50,581 bases of DNA from Patescibacteria group bacterium (GTDB lineage Bacteria > Patescibacteriota > Minisyncoccia > Phycocordibacterales > UBA9973), in the NCBI GenBank assembly GCA_030916965.1, contig JAUPVQ010000005.1:1-50581 (forward strand). The letters are read 5' to 3'. Positions 9,514-18,768 of the stretch are shown here, in pieces (the stretch's first letter is position 1; each line of letters begins with the position of its first letter). The position numbers and the translations under genes are program-made. The notes below the pieces were generated by a model, which ran no database searches, was not told the origin of the DNA, and saw nothing but the letters and a program-made list of their open reading frames with translations.

Positions 9514-10847
9514 TAGTTCATCTTCTCTTTTATGTAATCGATGATTTCGTCTTTCTTGATTCTTTCTTGGGTGCCTGTGTCGCGGTCGCGTATGGTGACT
9601 GTATCTTTGTGCTCCGGATTCTCCTCACCTAGTGTGTCGAAGTCTATGACTATACACCATGGTGTACCGATTTCATCTTGTCTGCGATACCTTTTACCTA
9701 TGTTGCCATTGTCATCCCACATTACTCTGCCAAATTCATCTTTGAGCATTCTATACACTTTATGAGCATAATCACGTAACTCTGGCTTGTTCTTGAGCAA
9801 TGGTGACACTGCACAAACCACAGGCGCTATAGACGGGCTAAGTGCCAGGTATGGCCTTGCTTCCTCCCCTTTTACTTCCTCTTTGTAAGCACTAGTTAAC
9901 AATGCCAAAACAGTACGATCCACACCAAATGAAGGCTCTATAACATGAGGGATCAATCGCTCTTTTGTCTCATCGTCGAAATATGACAAATCTACAGTAC
10001 TATTTTTCCCATGAGTTTGAAGGTCGAAATCTGTACGGTATGCGAGTCCATATAATTCCTTGCGTCCAAAAGGAAATTCAAATTCGAAATCAATTGTGCG
10101 TGAGCTGTAGTGGGCAAGATCTGTCTTCTCCACCTCAAGCTCATAAACACTATTCATGTCTAAACCGATGCTTTCCATCCATTCGAGCATTTCTGCGCGC
10201 CAGTATGTGAAATATTTTTCCCAATCATTTGGGTGAAGAAAAAATTCAATTTCCATTTGCTCGAATTCACGCTGTCGGAAAATAAAATCTCTTGGAGTAA
10301 TTTCATTGCGGAATGCTTTACCAATTTGAGCTAACCCAAAAGGCAATTTTGGGTGTATAGAATCCATTACATTTTTGAAATTCACAAACATACCTTGCGC
10401 TGTCTCGGGTCGTAGATATACAGTAGATGAGCTGTCTTCCACTGCACCAATTTGTGTAGCGAACATCATGTTGAACTTTTTCTCATCACCGAGTTTACCT
10501 CCACAATCAGCACAAATTTCTTTGTCTATGATTTGGTCAGCGCGAAACCTTTTTTTACATTTGCTGCATTCTACCATCGGATCTGAAAAATTATCTATGT
10601 GCCCTGTTGCTTTCCACACATTACTATTCATCAAAATTGCCGCATCAACTCCGTACATATCTTCACGGTTATCAACAAACTTTTTCCACCAAGAATTCTT
10701 GATATTATTTTTCAGCGCGACTCCAAGTGGGCCATAGTCATATGTACCAGCTAATCCTCCATAAACTTCGGAACCTTGAAAAATAAAGCCACGGCGCTTT
10801 GCAAGTGATGTTATTTTCTCCATTAAGTTGTTGTCTTTATTTTCCAT
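9513..10847 (-). CDS. glyQS: glycyl-tRNA synthetase (single-chain type)
   Basis: AKRRGFIFQGSEVYGGLAGTYDYGPLG…; class II motifs. Confidence 0.95.
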   Translation of the reverse strand: MENKDNNLMEKITSLAKRRGFIFQGSEVYGGLAGTYDYGPLGVALKNNIKNSWWKKFVDNREDMYGVDAAILMNSNVWKATGHIDNFSDPMVECSKCKKRFRADQIIDKEICADCGGKLGDEKKFNMMFATQIGAVEDSSSTVYLRPETAQGMFVNFKNVMDSIHPKLPFGLAQIGKAFRNEITPRDFIFRQREFEQMEIEFFLHPNDWEKYFTYWRAEMLEWMESIGLDMNSVYELEVEKTDLAHYSSRTIDFEFEFPFGRKELYGLAYRTDFDLQTHGKNSTVDLSYFDDETKERLIPHVIEPSFGVDRTVLALLTSAYKEEVKGEEARPYLALSPSIAPVVCAVSPLLKNKPELRDYAHKVYRMLKDEFGRVMWDDNGNIGKRYRRQDEIGTPWCIVIDFDTLGEENPEHKDTVTIRDRDTGTQERIKKDEIIDYIKEKMN

Positions 10848-10860
10848 TTTTTTCTTATAC

Positions 10861-12753
10861 TTATTTTATAACACGCTCATTTCCAATCACAAAATTAGGG
10901 TCATTCTCAAGTCTTGTATTTATATCTCCTGCACTTGATTTAAGAGTAGCCCCTGTAAAAGAATCAATTCCTGTAAGATATACTTCTTTTATTAGTTGTG
11001 GGCCAGTACCTACTTGGGATAGTGAGGGCTTTAGTACTAGAGAGAATGAAACTTCTCTCTCCCCTGCACCAAATCCTGTGTTAGCTAGGACCTTACCAAT
11101 TTTCCAGACAACTTCGTGAGTATTTGGATCATAGGAAATATTCTCGGACCCACCACCAATCATTGCTCCCCATTTCATATATGAAGGTATTATTGCTCTA
11201 GCCTCTGCATTGTTTATGTTATTTACTGAGTTCGACAGTGTCCAAATTATTTTATATACAGTATCACGATCTACTTGCGGTGGCAACGCACCTCCATACC
11301 AGAGCCCTGAAGATGCAATTTGGAAATCTGATGTTACTCGTATAATTTTCTTTGTAAAGTTTGTAACCTCCGACACTCCTCCAGAGCCAGACTCTTGGCC
11401 TTTGATACTAACAGATATCATAACCTGAGGTGAACTTATGGATTGGGATGCCCCAAGTACTGATGTCGGTGTAAAGGAGAAACTAACTCTACCCTTGCTA
11501 CCAGGATCCACAGAAGTTAATTCTCTGTTTGTGTTCCTATCCCAAATAATCACATTGTTTGTGGAGTCAAAAAATCCGTCGTTTACAGAAATAGAGTTTT
11601 TGTCGAGAACATTTCCCGAAATATTGGCTGTGATTTGTGCATTCAATATTCTTGTAGGGAGATTGTTTACCCATTCTATGTCTACCTTTACCGATTTGCC
11701 TCCCGCAGTTGAATATGTTTCCAAGTCTTCTCCGCCAACAATTATTTTTGCTTCAAGGAATGGCTTGTCTATAGTTACTGTGTGAAGTAATGAATTGTAA
11801 ACAACATCAATAACTGATTGGTTGGCGAGATTTGGGTTACCAACATATACATGGAATGCTTGCTCGTCGCCGTTTTGACCTATCATACTACCCTTTATAT
11901 TTATAACCATCGGCTTGCCAATCTCTAAATCATTTATATTCCAGAGTGAATTTCCAAGTGATGGTTTCGGGAAAGAACTTTCAAATCGAAATCCTGTAGG
12001 ATACTCTACTTTCAATAAAGTTTTGTCGCTAGGTAGTGCGGTATTGAGTGTAGCGGTAATTTGGAAATTTACATCTTGGCCTGAACTTGTAACTGTTGGG
12101 CCTTCGAATAATAATGAAAGTGGGGCTGAGCTAATAGTGACTGGATAAGATTTCTCTCTAGTGAAAATTGCGTTGGAACCCTCGGGATGGTACTCCAATC
12201 TAACTGTTACATTCCTAATCGCACCTTGGTCACCATAGAGTGTAACTTTTTTATTTCTTTCTATGCGTTCACCGGGCTTGATTGTACCAATAGCTTCACG
12301 AGGTAAGCGTATCATATCTAGAGTCGAATCAGCGGTAGCTCCACGTGGATACTCTACTATCAAATCTACTAATTCTAGCTTGGCATTATTTTTATTTACA
12401 ATTTCTATCTGTATTGGCAATTCTTCGCCTGCTTGCACAAAGGCATTACCAAGTACTGTAACCTCTATATTGTCTCCCGACACAGTACTCTTGCCTTGCA
12501 TGAAAGTGTATACACCATAACCAACAGCTCCGAGAAAAAACAAAATTGCTATAAAAAAGAATCTTTTAAAAAATTTTGTATATTTGGGTGAAGTTATAGG
12601 ATGAGCTTGCCCATCATCCCAAGTTTGCGCGACTTTGTGAGGGATATTATGAAGTACCCCTTCTTTGTGATGTTTGGACGAGTCGAAATCTCGCTCATAT
12701 AAGGTACGCTTGATATCCTCTATTTTGTGTAATGGCTTTTCATCTTCTTTCAT
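10861..12753 (-). CDS. membrane-anchored protein with repeated beta-sandwich (DUF11-like) domains
   Basis: One TM near residue 90, then repeated extracellular beta-rich modules. Confidence 0.5.
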   Translation of the reverse strand: MKEDEKPLHKIEDIKRTLYERDFDSSKHHKEGVLHNIPHKVAQTWDDGQAHPITSPKYTKFFKRFFFIAILFFLGAVGYGVYTFMQGKSTVSGDNIEVTVLGNAFVQAGEELPIQIEIVNKNNAKLELVDLIVEYPRGATADSTLDMIRLPREAIGTIKPGERIERNKKVTLYGDQGAIRNVTVRLEYHPEGSNAIFTREKSYPVTISSAPLSLLFEGPTVTSSGQDVNFQITATLNTALPSDKTLLKVEYPTGFRFESSFPKPSLGNSLWNINDLEIGKPMVINIKGSMIGQNGDEQAFHVYVGNPNLANQSVIDVVYNSLLHTVTIDKPFLEAKIIVGGEDLETYSTAGGKSVKVDIEWVNNLPTRILNAQITANISGNVLDKNSISVNDGFFDSTNNVIIWDRNTNRELTSVDPGSKGRVSFSFTPTSVLGASQSISSPQVMISVSIKGQESGSGGVSEVTNFTKKIIRVTSDFQIASSGLWYGGALPPQVDRDTVYKIIWTLSNSVNNINNAEARAIIPSYMKWGAMIGGGSENISYDPNTHEVVWKIGKVLANTGFGAGEREVSFSLVLKPSLSQVGTGPQLIKEVYLTGIDSFTGATLKSSAGDINTRLENDPNFVIGNERVIK

Positions 12754-12777
12754 ATATAGAGTTTATTATAACACAAA

Positions 12778-13365
12778 TTACAGCTGACTCTCACGCAGTG
12801 CTTGGTTGATAGCTAGGACTATTGATCTTTTGTTGAACAATACATCTTTTGCCATATCTTGCTCAAATCCCCCATTCAAGTATGAGGTCAAATCCTTGTT
12901 GTCACCGATATACCCGAGTCTATTTAAAATGCGTAATACTAAATGGAGTTCGAGTGCCTCCCGTGTTTCTGTACTTACTTCTTCGTTATCAAGAATAAAA
13001 AAAGACTGCAATACGTCTACATAAACATCTTTATTCCCTTCCTCTCCACTACATAAGCGTTCGAGTAATTTACTCACTCGCAGCATAAGTGCCAAGCTAT
13101 CTATATTGCTTTGTGCAATAGAAAAAGAATTTATCGGTGTAGCAGAAGTCACACGCCAAATATCTCGGCCACGCACCAAATCAATTTTGGCATAAGATAA
13201 ATCCTGCAAAGAAAAACGAAGTTTCGATTTGTTGAGTCGTATACCCTGCGCTGCCGCATTGATCAAGCCATGCTCGAGCGTATAAATAGAGAGCATCTTA
13301 TTGGCCTCCCCCCGTGCACGATGAGAAAGTATAATCCCCTCTGTGTGGTGTATATGATGATGCAT
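12778..13365 (-). CDS. recO: DNA repair protein RecO
   Basis: HHHIHHTEGIILSHRARGEANKMLSIYTLEHGLINAAAQGIR…. Confidence 0.85.
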   Translation of the reverse strand: MHHHIHHTEGIILSHRARGEANKMLSIYTLEHGLINAAAQGIRLNKSKLRFSLQDLSYAKIDLVRGRDIWRVTSATPINSFSIAQSNIDSLALMLRVSKLLERLCSGEEGNKDVYVDVLQSFFILDNEEVSTETREALELHLVLRILNRLGYIGDNKDLTSYLNGGFEQDMAKDVLFNKRSIVLAINQALRESQL

Positions 13366-13475
13366 ATATACAAATTATAACATATTGCATGAAATGGCTA
13401 TATTTGCTAGATTAAATATAATGAATTATTACACAAGCATAGTTACCAACTTGCCGTTACCGCCCGCTATACATT

Positions 13476-13542
13476 TAGTGGCTGGTCTTTGTGTTTAATA
13501 ATACAAAAAGAAATCGTAATTGATCTCAAACACCAGCCACTA
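13476..13542. other. long inverted repeat in an intergenic region
   Basis: TAGTGGCTGGT (13476-13486) pairs perfectly with ACCAGCCACTA (13532-13542); 45-nt loop. Confidence 0.5.
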
Positions 13543-13586
13543 AAAGGCTGTTTTTAATTTGTCCTTTAACATTTAAATATAAAATT

Positions 13587-13775
13587 ATGGAAAAAATCAA
13601 ACTAGACATCGATGAGGTTAAGATTTATGTATCTCTTGCCTTCCTTTTTATTCTTGCTATAGTCACTATCCCGTATTGGCTACCTATTATGGTTTATCAG
13701 GATTTAAACGAGACAAAAGAACAGAAAGCACCTACTAGTTGGGCAACCCAACCAAATATTTTTGGTGAAAATTAA
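13587..13775 (+). CDS. small single-TM protein
   Basis: 62-aa ORF with one hydrophobic segment; followed by a terminator. Confidence 0.55.
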   Translation: MEKIKLDIDEVKIYVSLAFLFILAIVTIPYWLPIMVYQDLNETKEQKAPTSWATQPNIFGEN

Positions 13776-13804
13776 TTACCGAAAAAGAAATTTTCCTATC
13801 ACGC

Positions 13805-13836
13805 AAAAAACCGTATTCATTTACGGTTTTTTATTT
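13805..13836 (+). terminator. rho-independent terminator
   Basis: AAAAACCGTA-TTCATT-TACGGTTTTTTATTTT. Confidence 0.8.
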
Positions 13837-14460
13837 TAAAATAGTCTCAACTGTATTCAATAAATCTATCGGACTTTCGATTATTTTTTCTGGATTGCCT
13901 AGCCTTAAGGTATGCTCTTTGTGCAAGCCCCATGTGACTCCTATCGATTTAACATTGCATTCATTGGCCTCGCGCACATCACCAAGAGTATCAGTTATAA
14001 AAACTGTATCATCTGGGGTAATTTTGTATTTATCTAATAGATAATTTATTTTTACAACTTTAGAAGAATGAAAGTCGTAACCCAATACTTCCTTGAAACA
14101 AGGGAGCAAATTTTCTTTCTCTAGAAAATTCGATATTATTACAGAAGAAGCCGAGGAAACAATTACTAAATCGTATTTTTCAGTTAATTTCAAAACTGTG
14201 TCGTGCAATATATCACCAACAGAAAAAACTGAATCGAGAGCATTTACATATTTTGTTTCATAATCCTCTGGGTACGCGTACGAATCATCTTTTAGTAATC
14301 TCCTTTGAGTCTCTATAAAATTCCCATGGCTCATCTCTTCAAAACGCTCCCATGTTAAATCTCCGTTTGATGCTTTGTGTAGGCTAAACCAAAATTCTGC
14401 AGTGTTTACAAGCACACCGTCAAAATCAAACATTACTAATTTTTTATTTTCACGATTCAT
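13831..14460 (-). CDS. HAD-superfamily phosphatase
   Basis: MFDFDGVLVNT, VSSAS, FITDTLGDVREA motifs. Confidence 0.85.
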   Translation of the reverse strand: MNRENKKLVMFDFDGVLVNTAEFWFSLHKASNGDLTWERFEEMSHGNFIETQRRLLKDDSYAYPEDYETKYVNALDSVFSVGDILHDTVLKLTEKYDLVIVSSASSVIISNFLEKENLLPCFKEVLGYDFHSSKVVKINYLLDKYKITPDDTVFITDTLGDVREANECNVKSIGVTWGLHKEHTLRLGNPEKIIESPIDLLNTVETILK

Positions 14461-17400
14461 TTTATAATCTGAATTTTGAATACAATTTCCCCAATTTTTG
14501 CTTCGGACCCATCATTCTCCCCTTGGTTGATCTCTTTAGCAGATACAGTTTTCTTGAAATCACTTTCAAATTCTTTTATCAATTCTTCGCCTTTTGTGTC
14601 AGTAGAAATCATAAGAGTGATCATGTCGCTTGGCATAAGACCTTCCTTCTTGCGCATATCTTGTACAGCTCGCAACAACTCACGATAATCCCCTTCTCTT
14701 TTTAAATCCTCTGATATATTTGTATTCAAGTCTACACCCTCTTTGTCATTCTTCTCTAAAATAATTTTTTTCAGATTTAACTCATCCTTAATTATTTCAA
14801 TATATTCATCTTTAAATTCTTCATTCCATATTGTTAATTCACCAAGGGGTTGGCGTACGGGTATATTATTTTTCTGGCGTGCTTGTAATCCTAGCGTGAC
14901 CACATTGCGCACATTTTGCATCTCTGTAATTATCTCATTATTTCCAAACTCAAATTCTTCCCAGAAAGCTAGGTGTACACTCTCTACGTCTTCTTCTTGC
15001 TTCAATTTCTGCCAAACGTGCTCTGCGACAAATGGAGTAAACGGTGCCAACAATTTAGAAATATTTTTCAATACAAAATACAAAGTTTGTTTTGCCCCTT
15101 TATTCCCGTCTTTTAGAACTTCGCGTGACCGGCGTAAATACCAGGTAGAAAGGTCCTCAATAAACAAATCAAATGGTCGTGTAGCTTGCGCCATATCGTA
15201 GACTTCCATTTGTTTTGTGACTTCTTTCGACAACTCGCTGTATCTTGTCAGTATCCATTTGTCTAAAACATTTGTGGTTTCAAAATTATTTGTTTCTTTC
15301 TCTAAATTTAGGTCTCTATACAATTCATAAAAAGTTAGTACATTTTCTAATCTTCCTACAATTTTACTCGCAATCTCTTGCACTGTCCTCTCCGAGAAGC
15401 TTACATCTTCCCCTTTCATTAGAGTTGAGGACATAAGGTAGAATCGTAGTGCGTCTACTCCGTATTTATCAAAAAGTATCGATGGGTCTGGAAAATTATT
15501 TTTAGACTTACTCATCTTGCTACCGTCCTCAGCGAGGACTGTACCAGTAGTCACCACATTTTCAAACGGAGCATGGTCAAAAAGAATTGTGGAAATAACA
15601 TGAGAGTAGTAGAACCATGTTCGAGTCTGAGCTATATACTCAGCCACAAATCCTGCAGGGAAATTTGTTTCCTTCCAGTCTGGACGCTCAAATGGATAGT
15701 GGTCCTGTGCAAAAGGCATAGAGCCTGATTCAAACCAGCAATCGATAACCTCGGGAATTCTTTTATACTCTGTGCCCTCTTCATCGACAAGCGTAATTGC
15801 ATCGATATAAGGCCGATGCATATCAAGCTCGTAATTTATATTGTGAGGTATAGGGGTAAAATCTAATTGATAACATTCTGCTGGAACATATCTTTTGTTT
15901 TTGATTAAATTATCAGTTTCCTCTTTTGTAAGTCCTTGATTTACCGCTGGTAGGACCTCAAGACCAATACCATGAGTTACGATTAAAATATTTTTGTTTT
16001 GATACTTTGAATCAATATTATAAATAAATTCTCCAAAACGATTTTTCGCTTCTTGAAAAGACTCTCCACCAGGAATCTTTTTATCCATATTGTCTAAATA
16101 ATCTTCCCGTATTTTCAAAAATTCTGTGAACGGTTGACCATCTAAATCCCCCCAATTTAATTCATGAATACGTGGGTCTATTATTATTTCATCTTTTGAA
16201 AAATTAATCTCTGAAGCAACAATTTCTGCTGTCTGTATTGTTCGTAAAAATGGAGAAGAAATTATCAAATCAATTTTTTTATCTTTTAGACTTTGAGCAG
16301 TATGTTTTGCTTGCTCTATTCCATTTTCGTTAAGATTATATTTCTTTTTAGTATCATAACTTACAATAGAGAGAGCATTGTGTTCCCCTTCCCCATGTCT
16401 CATTACAAAATACTTGTTTCCACTCTTTTTTGTTTTATTTTTTAAATCCTCTATAGAATTTACAAACAAAATCTTACCAGTTTCTGATTTCCAAATTGGC
16501 AAAGGGCTTGCCCAAAAGCGATTGCGGGATATAGTCCAATCTGGAGCATTCTCCATAATATTCTTAAACCTACCCTCTTTTAAGTGCTCAGGTATCCAAT
16601 TCATACTCTTTGCCTTCTCGAGCAGATTTTCTTTTACTTTTTGTATATTTACGAACCAGCTAGGTAGTGCGTAATAAAGGAGTGGTGTATCACAACGATA
16701 GCAGTGAGGGTATGCGTGAATTATTTTCTCTTTTGCAAAGAGTGTTCCTTTGCCAGCAAGATATTTGATCACCAATACATCTGTTGATTGTGGGTCATCT
16801 TTTGGCTTGGCTTTTACATTTGGGAAGTCAGTTACTTCTTTTGTGAAAATTCCATTTGGTTCTACGTGACGAATAAAAGGAATGTTATTTAATTTTGCAA
16901 GATTCATATCATCTTCTCCAAATGCTGGTGCCTCGTGGGCAATACCTGTACCCTGGTCAGCTGTTACAAAATCTGCATGCCAAACTTTCCAAATATTTTC
17001 CTTATTTAGGATGTCCACATTTTTGTAATAATCAAAAACTGGTTCATATGTTAAGCCCACCAATTCACTCCCCTTCACTTCTTTTATGATTTCAGGGTTT
17101 GTAAATTTATCTTTCAATTTATCAAATAAATCTTTTGCCAATATTAAAGTATCATTCCCATTTTTTACATAGATGTAATCAATATTATTATTTACTGCTA
17201 TAGCAGTATTACCTGGAAGAGTCCAAGGTGTTGTGGTCCAAGCCAATAAATAAGTATTTTCTTCTCCAGTTATCTGGAACTTAACATAAACAGAAATATC
17301 TGTAATATCTTTGTAGCTATTATCCATAGCAATTTCGGAATTTGCGATTGGTGTCTCGCAACGCGGACAGTATGCAAGCACGCGCACGCCTTCGTATAGT

Positions 17401-17897
17401 AGTCCTTTGTTGTTCATTTCGCCGAGCGCCCACCACACACTCTCGATGAAGCTATTGTCCATTGTCATATATGCATTGTCGAAGTCTACCCATCGCCCAA
17501 TACGATCCACTGTCTTCTTCCACTCTGCTACATATTTAAGTACCGAGGCGCGAGCATGTTCGGCGAATTTATCTACACCGTATTCCTCGATAGCTTTGCG
17601 TCCAGAAATTCCTAGATCTTTCTCGACAATATTTTCGATTGGCAAACCGTGCGTATCCCAGCCCCATTTGCGAGGTACACGAAATCCGCGCATTGTCTGA
17701 TAGCGCCCGATTACATCTTTTACTGTAGACCCAAGTATATGCCCATAGTGTGGCAAGCCAGTAGCAAAAGGTGGCCCATCATAAAATACGTAGTTCCCTT
17801 TGGGAGCATCCTTTGTAAGTGACTTGTTGAAAACATCATTCTCTTTCCAGAATTTCAATGTCTCCTCTTCTCTTTGTGCGTTTTTTGATTTATCCAT
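14457..17897 (-). CDS. ileS: isoleucyl-tRNA synthetase with an inserted histidine-phosphatase domain
   Basis: PPFATGLPHYGH (HIGH-like), DGSKMSKSKNN (KMSKS); RHG…SPFLRTIQTAE…HELNWGDLDGQ…VTHG insert at about 15840-16440. Confidence 0.95.
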   Translation of the reverse strand: MDKSKNAQREEETLKFWKENDVFNKSLTKDAPKGNYVFYDGPPFATGLPHYGHILGSTVKDVIGRYQTMRGFRVPRKWGWDTHGLPIENIVEKDLGISGRKAIEEYGVDKFAEHARASVLKYVAEWKKTVDRIGRWVDFDNAYMTMDNSFIESVWWALGEMNNKGLLYEGVRVLAYCPRCETPIANSEIAMDNSYKDITDISVYVKFQITGEENTYLLAWTTTPWTLPGNTAIAVNNNIDYIYVKNGNDTLILAKDLFDKLKDKFTNPEIIKEVKGSELVGLTYEPVFDYYKNVDILNKENIWKVWHADFVTADQGTGIAHEAPAFGEDDMNLAKLNNIPFIRHVEPNGIFTKEVTDFPNVKAKPKDDPQSTDVLVIKYLAGKGTLFAKEKIIHAYPHCYRCDTPLLYYALPSWFVNIQKVKENLLEKAKSMNWIPEHLKEGRFKNIMENAPDWTISRNRFWASPLPIWKSETGKILFVNSIEDLKNKTKKSGNKYFVMRHGEGEHNALSIVSYDTKKKYNLNENGIEQAKHTAQSLKDKKIDLIISSPFLRTIQTAEIVASEINFSKDEIIIDPRIHELNWGDLDGQPFTEFLKIREDYLDNMDKKIPGGESFQEAKNRFGEFIYNIDSKYQNKNILIVTHGIGLEVLPAVNQGLTKEETDNLIKNKRYVPAECYQLDFTPIPHNINYELDMHRPYIDAITLVDEEGTEYKRIPEVIDCWFESGSMPFAQDHYPFERPDWKETNFPAGFVAEYIAQTRTWFYYSHVISTILFDHAPFENVVTTGTVLAEDGSKMSKSKNNFPDPSILFDKYGVDALRFYLMSSTLMKGEDVSFSERTVQEIASKIVGRLENVLTFYELYRDLNLEKETNNFETTNVLDKWILTRYSELSKEVTKQMEVYDMAQATRPFDLFIEDLSTWYLRRSREVLKDGNKGAKQTLYFVLKNISKLLAPFTPFVAEHVWQKLKQEEDVESVHLAFWEEFEFGNNEIITEMQNVRNVVTLGLQARQKNNIPVRQPLGELTIWNEEFKDEYIEIIKDELNLKKIILEKNDKEGVDLNTNISEDLKREGDYRELLRAVQDMRKKEGLMPSDMITLMISTDTKGEELIKEFESDFKKTVSAKEINQGENDGSEAKIGEIVFKIQIIK

Positions 17898-17914
17898 AAA
17901 ATTTAAAAATTAAA

Positions 17915-18110
17915 ATTAAAAAAACTCGTCCACGTACAACAATTAAAAAATTGCTATACAAGGACGAGCTTCTACTCGTGGTACCACCTTGATTACTTCT
18001 CATTTAATAGGTTCTACTCCCCCCGAGGGTTTCTTCCCAAGCTTGCCCCGTTTTGCGGGGCGAAGGGGTGATATCCCCTTCATCGCATACATAAACTATA
18101 CATATAAAAC
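17915..18110 (-). promoter_or_regulatory. T-box leader upstream of ileS (ultrashort Stem I type)
   Basis: Minus strand: AAGGGG-ATATCA-CCCCTT hairpin; antiterminator CAAGG[TGGTACC]ACGAG-TAGAAG-CTCGTCCTTG; terminator CTCGTCC…GGACGAGTTTTTTT. Confidence 0.88.
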
Positions 18111-18184
18111 CAATATTTTGCAAGAAATTTAATTCATTTGCAATTTTGAAAAATAAATGTAATATAAGCCTCAAATTGTACCTT

Positions 18185-18325
18185 CTTTGGTATATGTATA
18201 CAGTTTGTGGGCACTACAATGCTCCGCCCAAAAAACAAACAGCCGACCCTCTTAAGGCAAAAGCATATATCCTGTGCACAATTTTATAGAAATCCTGGTC
18301 CTCCATTCGGCCCAGGATTTTTTAT
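18185..18325 (+). ncRNA. possible small RNA ending in a strong terminator
   Basis: No ORF; terminator AAATCCTGG…CCCAGGATTTTTTATTTT; hairpin TGGGC…GCCCA near 18209-18233. Confidence 0.3.
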
Positions 18326-18449
18326 TTTAATTAATTTCCGCCAAGTAACATTTCTCGCAATACACAATCTCGGGGTGCTTAAGGGCGTATGATGTTATAA
18401 ATTGACAAGTTTATATAATTAGTGCATAATTAAGAAAATCATAAAAATT

Positions 18450-18713
18450 ATGAGAAAGAAAACTATTATAATCAATTGCCGAGAATGCGGGGGAACTGGG
18501 GTCCATTATCGAGAAAAAATGGATGGTCATGGATTACTTTGCTTAGAATGTTTAGGTTCAGGAAGTCAAACAATCAGCTTTACTCCTTTCAAAGGGAAAT
18601 TGGCTATTGCCAATGTTTGTACTGTAACAGCAAGAAAGAAGTATGGGCCTTCAGGCGAGATGGTAACATACGATGAGTTCGCAAAAGGCAAGATCCCCGC
18701 ATTCGATGATTAA
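18450..18713 (+). CDS. small zinc-ribbon protein (DnaJ CR-like CxxCxGxG pair)
   Basis: CRECGGTGVHY…CLECLGSGSQ. Confidence 0.6.
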   Translation: MRKKTIIINCRECGGTGVHYREKMDGHGLLCLECLGSGSQTISFTPFKGKLAIANVCTVTARKKYGPSGEMVTYDEFAKGKIPAFDD

Positions 18714-18734
18714 CATTTCTATGAGAAATTACGA

Positions 18735-18768
18735 AAAATCTCTTGGGTAAACCAAGGGATTTTTTACA
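18735..18768 (+). terminator. rho-independent terminator
   Basis: AAATCTCTTGG-GTAAA-CCAAGGGATTTTTTAC. Confidence 0.7.

Noticed and set aside
12251-12520. Numerous 60-150 aa antisense ORFs in the supplied track
   Set aside because: All overlap well-supported genes on the opposite strand and show no family motifs
14457-17897. IleRS/His-phosphatase as two genes fused by a frameshift or assembly error
   Set aside because: A single uninterrupted frame continues in IleRS sequence on both sides of the insert with all motifs intact; a domain insertion fits better, though read mapping should confirm
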